The translations under genes and the position numbers were made by a program. From a virus: a stretch of DNA of 42,462 bases. The DNA lies in the IMG/VR virus record IMGVR_UViG_3300021407_000024, positions 1-42,462 of that record; one strand, written 5' to 3'. The notes beneath the pieces are model-generated. The model was not told where the DNA came from, did no database searches, and saw nothing but the letters and a program-made list of their open reading frames with translations. This document shows positions 21,858 to 29,099 of the stretch, piece by piece. Positions within the stretch are counted from its first letter, which is position 1. Each line of letters opens with the position of its first letter.

Positions 21858-22220
21858 CTATTTGCCCAGATGGCCAAGGTTGCCGATGACGTTGCCCGGA
21901 GCTTTGTTGGCGCCGAGCGGACCGCTCTGGAGAGCTTGGTTTTGCAATTGGCCGCCGACAGCCGCGAATTGCCCGGGAATGCCGCCGGTCACGCTCGGCA
22001 GTGCGCCGAGGTCCATCGCTTCTGCTGATCCCATTGGAGCTGCGGCGCCGCCCGCTGCGCCCGGACCACCAAGTCCGAGCTGATTGTAGCGGTTCGCCAT
22101 CATTTCCGTGCTCTGCCCGGCCGCTTGGCCGATTCCGGCCGTCGCTGCCGGGGGCACGAATCCCGGGGCGCCCGGAGAACCGAATGGACCGCCGAGAAAA
22201 TTGGAGATGCCGCCGGCCAT
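21858..22220 (-). CDS. small Gly/Ala/Pro-rich virion-region protein
   Basis: A 120-residue protein starting MAGGISNFLGGPFGSPGAPG, rich in Gly, Ala and Gln, without Cys or charged clusters. A strong GGAGGAGG site overlaps the end of the upstream gene, and the ATG directly follows the upstream TAA. It resembles the first lines of the 678-aa protein in composition. It is probably a small ejection or tail-assembly component; no family is recognised. Confidence 0.6.
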   Translation of the reverse strand: MAGGISNFLGGPFGSPGAPGFVPPAATAGIGQAAGQSTEMMANRYNQLGLGGPGAAGGAAAPMGSAEAMDLGALPSVTGGIPGQFAAVGGQLQNQALQSGPLGANKAPGNVIGNLGHLGK

Positions 22221-22550
22221 TTAGCCGCCTCCTCCACTGCTTCCGCCGCCGCTGCTGCCGCCCTTGCCGAGAATGCTGCCAAGGCCGCCGGCAAAGTTGG
22301 AAAACGAGGAGTTGAGAAAGTTTGCCTGCGCGGCCGTGTCGGCAATCGATGCGTTACCCTGGTTCTGGGCAAACCCGGCCAGCGGTCCGGTGGCGCCTTG
22401 GGTGGCGTTGGTGCTCATTCCCATGCCGTTGGCGAAGTTAGCGGCGTTCTGCACCTCGCCTTCGCCCATGGTGTACTGGTTCAAGGCCGTTTGCGGTCCG
22501 GTTGCGGGAATGCCGCCCTGCGTAAGCAGTCCGCCGATGTTGTTGCTCAT
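22221..22550 (-). CDS. small Gly/Asn/Ser-rich virion-region protein
   Basis: A 109-residue protein starting MSNNIGGLLTQGGIPATGPQ, with small polar helices in the middle (QNAANFANGMGMSTNATQG) and a Gly/Ser tail (GKGGSSGGGSSGGGG). The ATG at 22550 has GGGAG upstream; a longer frame to 22640 runs into the membrane gene and is rejected. It is probably a minor structural or ejection accessory, judged from context only. Confidence 0.6.
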   Translation of the reverse strand: MSNNIGGLLTQGGIPATGPQTALNQYTMGEGEVQNAANFANGMGMSTNATQGATGPLAGFAQNQGNASIADTAAQANFLNSSFSNFAGGLGSILGKGGSSGGGSSGGGG

Positions 22551-22561
22551 GCCGGCACTCC

Positions 22562-22732
22562 CTATTGATGGACGATAAAGCCGAAGTCGTGCCACCCGAG
22601 CAGAAACAGCAGAATGAATATCAGCAAATCTCCCGCCCACGGATAGCGGCCCATGATTGGAGAGGTCCGCGAGACAACGCCGAACACCAGCCAGATTAGC
22701 ATCAGCACCCAGAAGATCGTTCCGATTGTCAT
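22562..22732 (-). CDS. two-helix membrane protein, 56 aa
   Basis: The frame reads MTIGTIFWVLMLIWLVFGVV, then a short polar turn with MGRYPWAG, then DLLIFILLFLLGWHDFGF. Two membrane helices with a Trp-rich edge. I recognise this small protein type from many podovirus and prophage structural regions; it is uncharacterised. The ATG at 22732 overlaps the upstream stop as ATGA. A role in ejection-pore assembly or lysis timing is possible. Confidence 0.7.
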   Translation of the reverse strand: MTIGTIFWVLMLIWLVFGVVSRTSPIMGRYPWAGDLLIFILLFLLGWHDFGFIVHQ

Positions 22733-23175
22733 GGCGCGACTCCCTGTAATTTTATGCTGAAGCGCGGTGACAGCTCGTGCGCGCCCAGCCGTTTGGCCAT
22801 TGGCGCGAGATCATAGACCGTATCGGAGGCCAGCAGCCAGTGCTTGCAGCCGCGCTGCCGTGCCCATTCGACTGAAGCGCGCAACAGTTTCACGGTTTCC
22901 CACATCGCCCCGTCGTCGGCGCACACGCAGATGATGTTGCAGTCAAACTGCGATGGTAGCCATGGCAGAGTCGAGAGCATGGCGATCAGAAACGAGTTGG
23001 CCAGCCTGACCGGGTAGAACATCATTGGATTCTTCAGAACAATATTCCTGAACCACCCCTCGGTGGTCATGCTGTCGAAGCCCACATCGTACTTTTTTTT
23101 AAAAAGAAAATGCAGCCATGGTAAATCATTTTCGCTTAACAGCCACGGTTCAAGCAAAACCGTGTCGGCTTCCAT
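22729..23175 (-). CDS. GNAT-like protein
   Basis: A 148-residue protein. The opening EPWLLSENDLPWLHFLFKKK, the middle FDCNIICVCADDGAMWETVK and the end ASVEWARQRGCKHWLLASDT plus MAKRLGAHEL follow the strand and helix order of GNAT acetyltransferases, where the last part resembles the acceptor-side RxLGF segment. The CoA-binding RxxGxG/A motif is not clear, so it may be a degenerate family member. Start uncertain: ATG 23175 is preferred, GTG 23256 would overlap the upstream gene by 55 bases. It may modify a virion or host protein. Confidence 0.55.
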   Translation of the reverse strand: MEADTVLLEPWLLSENDLPWLHFLFKKKYDVGFDSMTTEGWFRNIVLKNPMMFYPVRLANSFLIAMLSTLPWLPSQFDCNIICVCADDGAMWETVKLLRASVEWARQRGCKHWLLASDTVYDLAPMAKRLGAHELSPRFSIKLQGVAP

Positions 23176-23201
23176 TGTTGTTGTTACAACAGGTTTGAAC
23201 C

Positions 23202-23537
23202 CTACGGGATTTGATTGTTCCTGAAGTGCTCTTGATGATTGACGAAGGTCCACCACGCTAAACTCGCTGGTTCGATGAGGTTGCTGTCTGCCATGTTTTG
23301 ATTGAGCGGTACGCCAAACAGAGCAAGATTGAAATCATCGTGGCCGTTCTGATGATCGAAGTGCCAGTAGCCGGCGCGCACTGTCGAGTCGCTGACGGTT
23401 GCCGGATCGAGTAGGCGCGGCTTGCTGCCCGAGCCCAGCACGTCGGTGAAGTCACGATGTAGCTGGTCGTGATCGAAGGCAAAGGCGATTGCTGCCCGCT
23501 GGTCTGTGGGCATGACCAGGAGTGAGGCGATGGCCAC
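23202..23537 (-). CDS. phage hypothetical protein, 111 aa
   Basis: The segments IAFAFDHDQLHRDF, HFDHQNGHDDFN and LAWWTFVNHQEHF form a pattern of His, Asp and aromatic residues that I recognise as a small phage family found near structural genes. Function unknown. It starts with GTG at 23537, fixed by an AAGGAGG site five bases upstream and by the previous gene's TAG just before. The repeated DHQN/NHQEH motifs could bind metal, which is speculation. Confidence 0.7.
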   Translation of the reverse strand: MAIASLLVMPTDQRAAIAFAFDHDQLHRDFTDVLGSGSKPRLLDPATVSDSTVRAGYWHFDHQNGHDDFNLALFGVPLNQNMADSNLIEPASLAWWTFVNHQEHFRNNQIP

Positions 23538-23861
23538 CTACTCCTCCTTGCGACGATTGCTGCCTCTCAGCTCGCGCGAAACAAGGGGGGAGGGTTCCGC
23601 TGCGCCTTGCCGGTCGAGCGGAGTGCCGATGATATCGATTCGACGCGGCGTCACCCGGTCCATGCCGAAGTCGGAATTATTGCCGCCGCGCAATGCGCCG
23701 GTGGGGCCGGCGCCGGGAGCGGTGCCCATACGCAAAGGCCCGGCGACTGAGAGATCGGATTTCGCAATCGTATCTGGATTGGCGAAGAATGCGGTCGGAG
23801 ACCGCCGCTCGGTTCCGTCCTCCCGGGTTCGTGGCCACGGCGCTTGGGTTTCCTTGGTCAT
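23538..23861 (-). CDS. hypothetical protein, Arg/Pro-rich, 107 aa
   Basis: A mostly disordered, Gly/Pro/Arg-rich protein starting MTKETQAPWPRTREDGTERR and ending in Arg, Lys and Glu. The ATG at 23861 overlaps the stop of the VRR-NUC gene as ATGA; the longer frame to 24149 is only a shadow of that gene. The overlap implies joint expression with the nuclease. No family is recognised. Confidence 0.6.
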   Translation of the reverse strand: MTKETQAPWPRTREDGTERRSPTAFFANPDTIAKSDLSVAGPLRMGTAPGAGPTGALRGGNNSDFGMDRVTPRRIDIIGTPLDRQGAAEPSPLVSRELRGSNRRKEE

Positions 23862-24232
23862 GCTGCGATCTCCACATGGCGAACCGGGAGGCTCGCCGCC
23901 CGCAATGCGGAAATCACCTCCTCGGGGTTGTGACAAACGTAAGTCATAACCCCGGCTCCCCGCAACAGCAGGATGCGCTGGCGCTGGACTTTGGAGAGCG
24001 CGCCGCCGGGAGCTTTCAGCTCCAGCATGGTGCAGCGGCCATTGAAGAAGATTTGGATATCGGGGAATCCGGCTTTCAATCCAGCCCCGTAGAGCCGGCC
24101 GGCGGTTGCCTTCGGGAGCTTGCCCCAGCCGGCCGGGAACGTCGTCCACAATGCCGGCGGCAGCAGCATCCAGTCGAGCAAATCGGCCACAGTCTTGTGG
24201 AGCTGAGATTCAGTGACCTTGAGCTGCGTCAC
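23858..24232 (-). CDS. VRR-NUC domain nuclease
   Basis: A 124-residue PD-(D/E)xK nuclease. The key residues are in GFPDI at 55-59 (Asp58), ELK at 71-73 and Gln83, in the VRR-NUC order E..QLH, then AGRLYGAGLKAGFPDI, then MLELKAPGGALS..Q. Standalone VRR-NUC proteins in phages may process Holliday junctions or packaging intermediates. The GTG at 24232 overlaps the stop of the preceding basic peptide (GTGA), which supports this start. Placement between tail and ejection genes is unusual for a nuclease and may hint at a packaging or ejection-linked role. Confidence 0.85.
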   Translation of the reverse strand: MTQLKVTESQLHKTVADLLDWMLLPPALWTTFPAGWGKLPKATAGRLYGAGLKAGFPDIQIFFNGRCTMLELKAPGGALSKVQRQRILLLRGAGVMTYVCHNPEEVISALRAASLPVRHVEIAA

Positions 24233-24399
24233 CGCCGGGCTCGCCGCACCGGGCCAGTACGCGCTCCGGGTCGAGGTGATCGCCCAGAGCGCTTACCGGT
24301 CAACCGAGTACGGCTCCAGTCACTCGGCCAAGCTCCGTCAGTCCATGGCTGTCTTGAAACCGGACCGGTACGGCCCGGTGATTTGCGTGAGCGAGCCAT
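24229..24399 (-). CDS. basic peptide 6 of tiny-gene array, 56 aa
   Basis: MARSRKSPGRTGPVSRQPWT is followed by a Trp-containing middle and then SGRSPRPGARTGPVRRARR. By count it has 14 Arg and 2 Lys in 56 residues. It has SPGRTGPV and RPGARTGPV, an internal near-repeat. It starts two bases after the TAA of the 12-codon frame and ends in TGA overlapping the VRR-NUC GTG. It would bind DNA or RNA, or pack internally (inference). Confidence 0.55.
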   Translation of the reverse strand: MARSRKSPGRTGPVSRQPWTDGAWPSDWSRTRLTGKRSGRSPRPGARTGPVRRARR

Positions 24400-24400
24400 T

Positions 24401-24439
24401 TTAGCGGCGTCCTAAGCGGCGCCTACCTCTGCGAGCCAT
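24401..24439 (-). CDS. basic micro-peptide 5, 12 aa
   Basis: MARRGRRRLGRR, seven Arg in 12 residues. A GGGAG six bases before the ATG lies in the end of the previous frame, and its TAA is two bases before the next ATG. It could be a true peptide or only a coupling device for the 56-residue frame. Its first residues resemble the start of that next peptide, MARSR. Confidence 0.4.
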   Translation of the reverse strand: MARRGRRRLGRR

Positions 24440-24441
24440 TG

Positions 24442-24618
24442 TCATCTCCCGCTGCGTCGCGAACGCCGATAGCGCTGTCCGCCGCCGTGCGGACTACACG
24501 CGCGGGTCTCGCGAGCGCGAAATCCGGGGGTGTTATGCCCGGTTCGTGGAGTGCGGGTTGGAAAACGGCCAGCAGGATCGACGCGAGAGCGCGGCCCAAG
24601 GTCAGTGCCTTTTGCCAC
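24442..24618 (-). CDS. basic peptide 4, 58 aa
   Basis: A GTG-start frame with AGGAGG five bases upstream, inside the end of peptide 3. It is Arg/Pro/Thr-rich (AGRFPTRTPRTGHNTPGFRA) and ends QRYRRSRRSGR. By count 14 Arg and 1 Lys in 58. A longer ATG frame from 24678 overlaps peptide 3 more heavily. The strong ribosome site favours the GTG. No family is recognised; protamine-like in composition. Confidence 0.5.
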   Translation of the reverse strand: MAKGTDLGPRSRVDPAGRFPTRTPRTGHNTPGFRARETRACSPHGGGQRYRRSRRSGR

Positions 24619-24737
24619 TACATCCTCCTGCCTTTGCGGTAGCTGAATAAACGCGGGCGCCATGATGGCGTCCGCCATTTCTTTACCTTGAGGGTTCTGC
24701 GCAAGTTGGCAGTATTGCGCGCCCCGTACTTCGGCAT
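24618..24737 (-). CDS. basic peptide 3, 39 aa
   Basis: MPKYGARNTANLRRTLKVKK is followed by WRTPSWRPRLFSYRKGRRM: 9 Arg and 5 Lys with four aromatic residues. The ATG immediately follows the TAG of peptide 2 in the same frame. There is no separate ribosome site, so reinitiation or readthrough would be needed. Its TAG overlaps the GTG of peptide 4 by one base. Confidence 0.55.
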   Translation of the reverse strand: MPKYGARNTANLRRTLKVKKWRTPSWRPRLFSYRKGRRM

Positions 24738-24818
24738 CTAGTGGCGCTTGTTTTTGCGCGCACGAATGCGCTTGGCCCTGCGAGTCATTTTCAGGGCCTT
24801 TGAGCGCTTACGGCGCAT
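24738..24818 (-). CDS. basic peptide 2, 26 aa
   Basis: MRRKRSKALKMTRRAKRIRA then RKNKRH. By count 9 Arg and 6 Lys in 26 residues, the most basic of the set and predicted helical. The ATG directly follows the TAG of peptide 1 in the same frame, with AGG just upstream. Its composition fits a protamine- or histone-tail-like nucleic acid binder. Confidence 0.6.
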   Translation of the reverse strand: MRRKRSKALKMTRRAKRIRARKNKRH

Positions 24819-24890
24819 CTACCTGCGTCCGCGACGATGCTTGCGGCGGCGGCGATTGGCTGTGAGTTCGTGATTGTCGAGGGCGTCCAT
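24819..24890 (-). CDS. basic peptide 1, 23 aa, first of array
   Basis: MDALDNHELTANRRRRKHRR then GRR, an acidic head and an Arg-rich tail (8 Arg, 1 Lys). It has a perfect AGGAGG site seven bases before the ATG, which shows the array is meant to be translated. It begins 91 bases after the end of the tail stabiliser gene; that 91-base gap contains no other frame I trust. Confidence 0.65.
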   Translation of the reverse strand: MDALDNHELTANRRRRKHRRGRR

Positions 24891-24981
24891 TTAGTTGCCT
24901 CCTGATAAGGGCAATGTGCGTTTTATAGCACCACCCGGATGAGAGCCGGTGCAGGATGATCCAACGAAACGCCATCGGTCG

Positions 24982-26655
24982 TCAAGCGCCCCACAGAGTA
25001 CGGTCCTCGACCATGACATGAAGGCGCTCGATGGTGAAATCCGGCGACAGCGATTGCATATCGACGGCGCCGGCAATGCCGGAAGCTTGCAGCGCGAACG
25101 GTTGCGTTGCGGTCGGGCGCGGCGTGTTGCTGACTCCAGTTCCCAGCACCGGCCCCGGAGTCAGATTGAATGATATTTCCTGGGTGCCGTTGGGAATGCC
25201 GCCGCCGATGGTGGAAAATCCGCCGACGAAATTAACGCCGGTGCCGATGTTGTCGGCAAAATCCAGAAACAGCCGTTTCCAGCTCTTGATCGTGAGTTGC
25301 GCGATCCCCTGACCGCGAATGTATTTGGTGGAGAGGATTTTCAGTAGATCGGGGTCGGGTTGAGCAAATAGTTGATACAGGCTGGTGCCATCGGTTCCGT
25401 AGGGCCTGATTATGCTGTCCTGTTCATAGGAACCGATGTTGGTCAGCTCGAAAATGCCGGCCGGCCCTTGGGTGGCGATTGACCAGAATTCGCCGCCCTG
25501 GCGCGGGTGCCACATCAGCAGAAGATTGCGCGTCAATCCATAAATATCGTTGAAGCGTCCGTTGCACAGCAGTACGCGAAACCCGAATATGGTTGCTTCC
25601 GCCATGGTCGGGTAATAGCCGCTGGTGTCGAGAGTGACGTAAATATTGGTCACCTTCTGACCGATTTCGCGGGTCTCGCCACCGCGCAGCTCGAAGATGC
25701 CGGCGCCGTTGAACATCTGCATGTAGCGGCCGACCCGACCAACCGGGCGCGGGAACCGGGAACCGACTTGCGGATCGACGTTGGTGTAAGCAAGGTTGGT
25801 GGTGAACGGACTTTCTGGAGTGCCGGACCCGCTCAGCACTACATTGTTGATAAGATCGATTGAGCTGTCGCCGAATACAAACAGATAGCCGGCGCTGGCC
25901 GCCAAATCCATGTAGCTGTAGGTCAGCCGGTCGCCGAAATAGCCGAATGAGCCGCCGCCGTCAGTGGTGGAAAAGTCGGCGCCGTTGGAAGGCGCGGAAA
26001 ACGAAATCACGTCCTTGCCGGCGACAAACAGGCGCGAGTTGTAGACCTCCATCGCATAGATTCCGGGTAATTCGGTCGGCATGAAAAATGGCACGCCCGG
26101 GGATTGCTCCAGGCCATCGGTCAGCCAATCCGGCGCCGGATCGCCCGGTGCGGAAAGGATCGAACCGTCCCAGGCGAACAGTCCGAGTGGAGAACCGAAC
26201 AAGACTCCGCCGCCCTGGCCCGACACGGCGCCGACAAAGCGCGGGCGCCAGACTTTGGCGCTGGCCCAATATTGCGGAGCGATTGGTTCCCAGACGATGG
26301 TGCCGGCGCCGCCGACATGAACGACAGCGCTGGTATCGAGGTCTACCTGATCAATGGTTCCGTCGCTTAGGAACATCCAGCCATAGGCGCCGGGGGGCGG
26401 GGCGCTGAACTGAGGCGTAGTATCGCCGATAAAGCCGAAAAATATACGCAAGATCGTCACGCCGGTGGGCGCGGTATAGATTGGCAGGCCACGGCCCCAG
26501 CAGGAACGCAAATTCCCGGGGCCAATCGCGAATAGATTTTCGTTCCACCATTGCTCGTCGTCGCCTATCGCGCCGCGCCCCGCTTGTTGATTGAGCCCGG
26601 CGATCCAATTTTCCCAAGTGTGCAGCTCTGGTGGATTCGCGCTTTGGATGGCCAT
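24982..26655 (-). CDS. tail stabiliser, P22 gp10-like
   Basis: A 557-residue beta-rich protein. The N-terminus (HTWENWIAGLNQQAGR) precedes repeated blades with motifs such as WRPRFVGAVSGQGGGVLFGS, MEVYNSRLFVAGKDVISFSA, YLFVFGDSSIDLI and MFNGAGIFELRGG, the look of a beta-propeller. Position after the adaptor matches P22 gp10 (472 aa), which plugs the portal-adaptor stack and holds packaged DNA. The assignment is by architecture and order. It starts four bases after the adaptor stop, with a weak ribosome site. Confidence 0.65.
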   Translation of the reverse strand: MAIQSANPPELHTWENWIAGLNQQAGRGAIGDDEQWWNENLFAIGPGNLRSCWGRGLPIYTAPTGVTILRIFFGFIGDTTPQFSAPPPGAYGWMFLSDGTIDQVDLDTSAVVHVGGAGTIVWEPIAPQYWASAKVWRPRFVGAVSGQGGGVLFGSPLGLFAWDGSILSAPGDPAPDWLTDGLEQSPGVPFFMPTELPGIYAMEVYNSRLFVAGKDVISFSAPSNGADFSTTDGGGSFGYFGDRLTYSYMDLAASAGYLFVFGDSSIDLINNVVLSGSGTPESPFTTNLAYTNVDPQVGSRFPRPVGRVGRYMQMFNGAGIFELRGGETREIGQKVTNIYVTLDTSGYYPTMAEATIFGFRVLLCNGRFNDIYGLTRNLLLMWHPRQGGEFWSIATQGPAGIFELTNIGSYEQDSIIRPYGTDGTSLYQLFAQPDPDLLKILSTKYIRGQGIAQLTIKSWKRLFLDFADNIGTGVNFVGGFSTIGGGIPNGTQEISFNLTPGPVLGTGVSNTPRPTATQPFALQASGIAGAVDMQSLSPDFTIERLHVMVEDRTLWGA

Positions 26656-26659
26656 GTCT

Positions 26660-27409
26660 TCAAGCCGACCGGAGCGTGGCCCCGTAAGCCGTTTGGATCA
26701 TTTGCGGACACACGACCGAGGCGCATAGCGGCAACTCGGTTGCGAACATGACCGCCATTGCCTGCGCGTCTTCGCGGCGCTGCTGTTGCAGCAAGGCGAG
26801 TGTTGCCGCCCAATAGCTCACCGCATCGCGCCACGGAAAAGGAATCGGGTCCACGTCGTCGTCGGTCAACAGCGGCTGCGGAACGATGGTGAGATCAACC
26901 TCCATCGGCAGCGCTTGTGTTGGCACCGGCGCCAGATAGATCGATCCGGTTGGCCCTTCACCATACTGCGAGTACCAGCCGGGCTCGCTGATGGTGCCCA
27001 TGAAGGTGCCGCCGTAGATGCGAAAGCGGGCTTGGAAATCGGTCCAGACAACCCGCCGCCACATCGGCTTCCAACTGCCGCCGACGATGCTGGCACTGAG
27101 ATAATTGCCGGCGCCGTCGTAATTGACCTTCCATTTTCCGCCGATGCCGACCGACACTGACCGGCAGGAGAGAACGGATTCCGCTTGCGGCATGACGAGC
27201 TGCGCCAGCGCGTCCCAACTGCGGAATGTGTAGATTTCCTGATTGGGGATGGTTGTGACGCCGGGCGGAATGACCCGCAGACAGCCCGACACGGCGGCGA
27301 TCCGGCGACGGGCGCGATTGATGTAGTTGGCCAGGGTCGGAAAGGTGAAAAACTGCCCTTGGTTGTCGTTGAGCAGGTTCTGCACCTCGTTAACGTAATT
27401 GGCCAACAT
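26660..27409 (-). CDS. head-tail adaptor, P22 gp4 / T7 gp11-like
   Basis: A 249-residue protein. The opening MLANYVNEVQNLLNDNQGQF followed by LANYINRARRRIAAVSGCLR is the typical helical start of short-tail adaptor proteins that bind below the portal. The rest alternates strands and a long C-terminal helix (WRDAVSYWAATLALLQQQRR). It lies between the capsid/SPRY genes and the stabiliser. It is longer than P22 gp4 (166 aa) or T7 gp11 (196 aa). The ribosome site is weak. Confidence 0.7.
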   Translation of the reverse strand: MLANYVNEVQNLLNDNQGQFFTFPTLANYINRARRRIAAVSGCLRVIPPGVTTIPNQEIYTFRSWDALAQLVMPQAESVLSCRSVSVGIGGKWKVNYDGAGNYLSASIVGGSWKPMWRRVVWTDFQARFRIYGGTFMGTISEPGWYSQYGEGPTGSIYLAPVPTQALPMEVDLTIVPQPLLTDDDVDPIPFPWRDAVSYWAATLALLQQQRREDAQAMAVMFATELPLCASVVCPQMIQTAYGATLRSA

Positions 27410-27415
27410 GCCGCA

Positions 27416-29077
27416 TTATGCCCGACGCTGGCGGCGATGTCTTCTCGCGTGCGGAGGTTCGTCCTCGGACTGCTCTGGCGCGGACTCGGTCGCGACCTCG
27501 GGCTCGGCGTTCTCGTTGGCCGCCAAGTGCGGCAATCCGGCGCCGGGAGGATTGGGGTAGGTGGGCGGTCCCGGGCCGCTGCCGGAGGGTCCGGGCAGTC
27601 CCCAGCCGCCGAGGGCAATTGGTGGGGTGGTCACGGTGCGGGGCGGCAATGTGCTGGTCCATACCCCGCCCGCAAAGGTTGGAATGGCCCAGATGTTGGA
27701 AACGACAAAGGTCGGAACCGGGAATGTCGTGCTGAAACGCGGAAGCAGGGCCGCTCCCGTTGGGACGGTTGCGCTGCCGCCGGTGCCATAAACCGGCTGG
27801 ACGATGCCGGCGACCGAGGGCGGTACGGCGGCCGCCTTAATGGCGGGACCAATCAATCCGCCGCCCGCGCCGATCAGCGGCGGCGGCAGCAGCGGCGTGA
27901 ACCCTGGGAAGGTCGCCGGATTGGTGCCGGCAATGACCGGCTGGACGATGCCGAGCTTCGAGGGTGGAGCAGTCGCGGACTCTATCGGTGCCCACACCAG
28001 CACGTTTTCGGTGCCGAAAACGCGGCCGTTGATCCAGGAAAACAGCGCTGTCGTATCGCACGAGATCGCCAGCGCTAAAGTATGCCCCTCGCCTTGATTG
28101 GGGGCGGGGACTTGTGGCGGCGGAATGGGAATGTTTGTGAGATATTGCGGACCGGTATCGTTGAAGTGAAAGCGAGAGATCAGAAACGAAGGCTGGCCGT
28201 CCCACGAGCCCCAGATATAATTGTTGCCGGGCGCGGCCTCCGCGCTGATGGTCAGCGACAGTATTGGCCAATCATCGGTGACCCACGAAGCCGTCACGTC
28301 ACCGTCGTCTTCCGTGACCCAATCAGTAACTCGCAGATTGCTGACCGCATCGAGATTGGCGTCACCCCAGCGAATATAGGAAAACGGGATCGGGGCCAGA
28401 TCGTTGACGTCATCAGATGAATACTGGCCGTCAGGAATCATTGCTTCAAAATCAAGCACTTTGACGGGTTGTTCGCTGAACAGGGCTTCCGGGTTCCAAT
28501 TGGCATAGCCGGCAGGAACCGGTCCCTGGAACGGACCAAAGAAGTTTGCTCTGGCGTTGTCACCAACTTGAGTCTCGAATCCGAGCACCAGATAGTAAGG
28601 CGGCAACCCGATTGCGGCAAACGAGACTGGCGGTGACCACGCTGAGTTTTGTGAGATACTTCTGAATTGAATTGTTTTTGCGTTCGCATCAAACGCAAGC
28701 GCCAGCGTGTCGCCTGGGCCGAAATTAAATGGCGTATTCGCGAGGACTACTGCACCGATGCTGATGTTGGTAGCTGCGTCGAATGCAACGCTGTTGCCGG
28801 CCGGGTCCCCGCCAGGGCGGAGGTTGGTCACCATGAATTTGTTGGCGATGCCGATATCCAGATTGCCGGTGAAGGCCGTAGCGGTGACCTCGGCATAGCA
28901 TTTATGCATTCCCGATTGAGTCGAGAACGCCAGCGCCCAAGGCTGGCCGGTGTTGTACTCACGATAAGCCGTGAGCCGGTCCGGCGACAAAATGATATCG
29001 GGACTGGACAGCGGCAGATAGAGAATGCTGTCTTTGACGACTTCACGGTCAGTGAAGGTAGTTTCCCAGGGTTTCAC
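27416..29077 (-). CDS. SPRY-domain virion decoration protein, 553 aa
   Basis: Residues about 45-200 form a SPRY domain: HKCYAEVTATAFTGNLDIGI, then SVAFDAATNISIGAVVLANT, GDTLALAFDANAKTIQFRS and the ending GPVPAGYANWNPEAL. A second ligand-binding-like beta region follows to about 380, then a Pro/Gly-rich linker with GIVQPVIAGTNPATF and GIVQPVYGTGGSATV near-repeats, and an Arg-rich end (HARRHRRQRR). It starts with GTG at 29077 after GGGG. Its place directly after the capsid gene suggests a head fibre or decoration rather than a tail fibre. Confidence 0.65.
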   Translation of the reverse strand: MKPWETTFTDREVVKDSILYLPLSSPDIILSPDRLTAYREYNTGQPWALAFSTQSGMHKCYAEVTATAFTGNLDIGIANKFMVTNLRPGGDPAGNSVAFDAATNISIGAVVLANTPFNFGPGDTLALAFDANAKTIQFRSISQNSAWSPPVSFAAIGLPPYYLVLGFETQVGDNARANFFGPFQGPVPAGYANWNPEALFSEQPVKVLDFEAMIPDGQYSSDDVNDLAPIPFSYIRWGDANLDAVSNLRVTDWVTEDDGDVTASWVTDDWPILSLTISAEAAPGNNYIWGSWDGQPSFLISRFHFNDTGPQYLTNIPIPPPQVPAPNQGEGHTLALAISCDTTALFSWINGRVFGTENVLVWAPIESATAPPSKLGIVQPVIAGTNPATFPGFTPLLPPPLIGAGGGLIGPAIKAAAVPPSVAGIVQPVYGTGGSATVPTGAALLPRFSTTFPVPTFVVSNIWAIPTFAGGVWTSTLPPRTVTTPPIALGGWGLPGPSGSGPGPPTYPNPPGAGLPHLAANENAEPEVATESAPEQSEDEPPHARRHRRQRRA

Positions 29078-29099
29078 TGTTGGTCCCCATTACCCGCAC

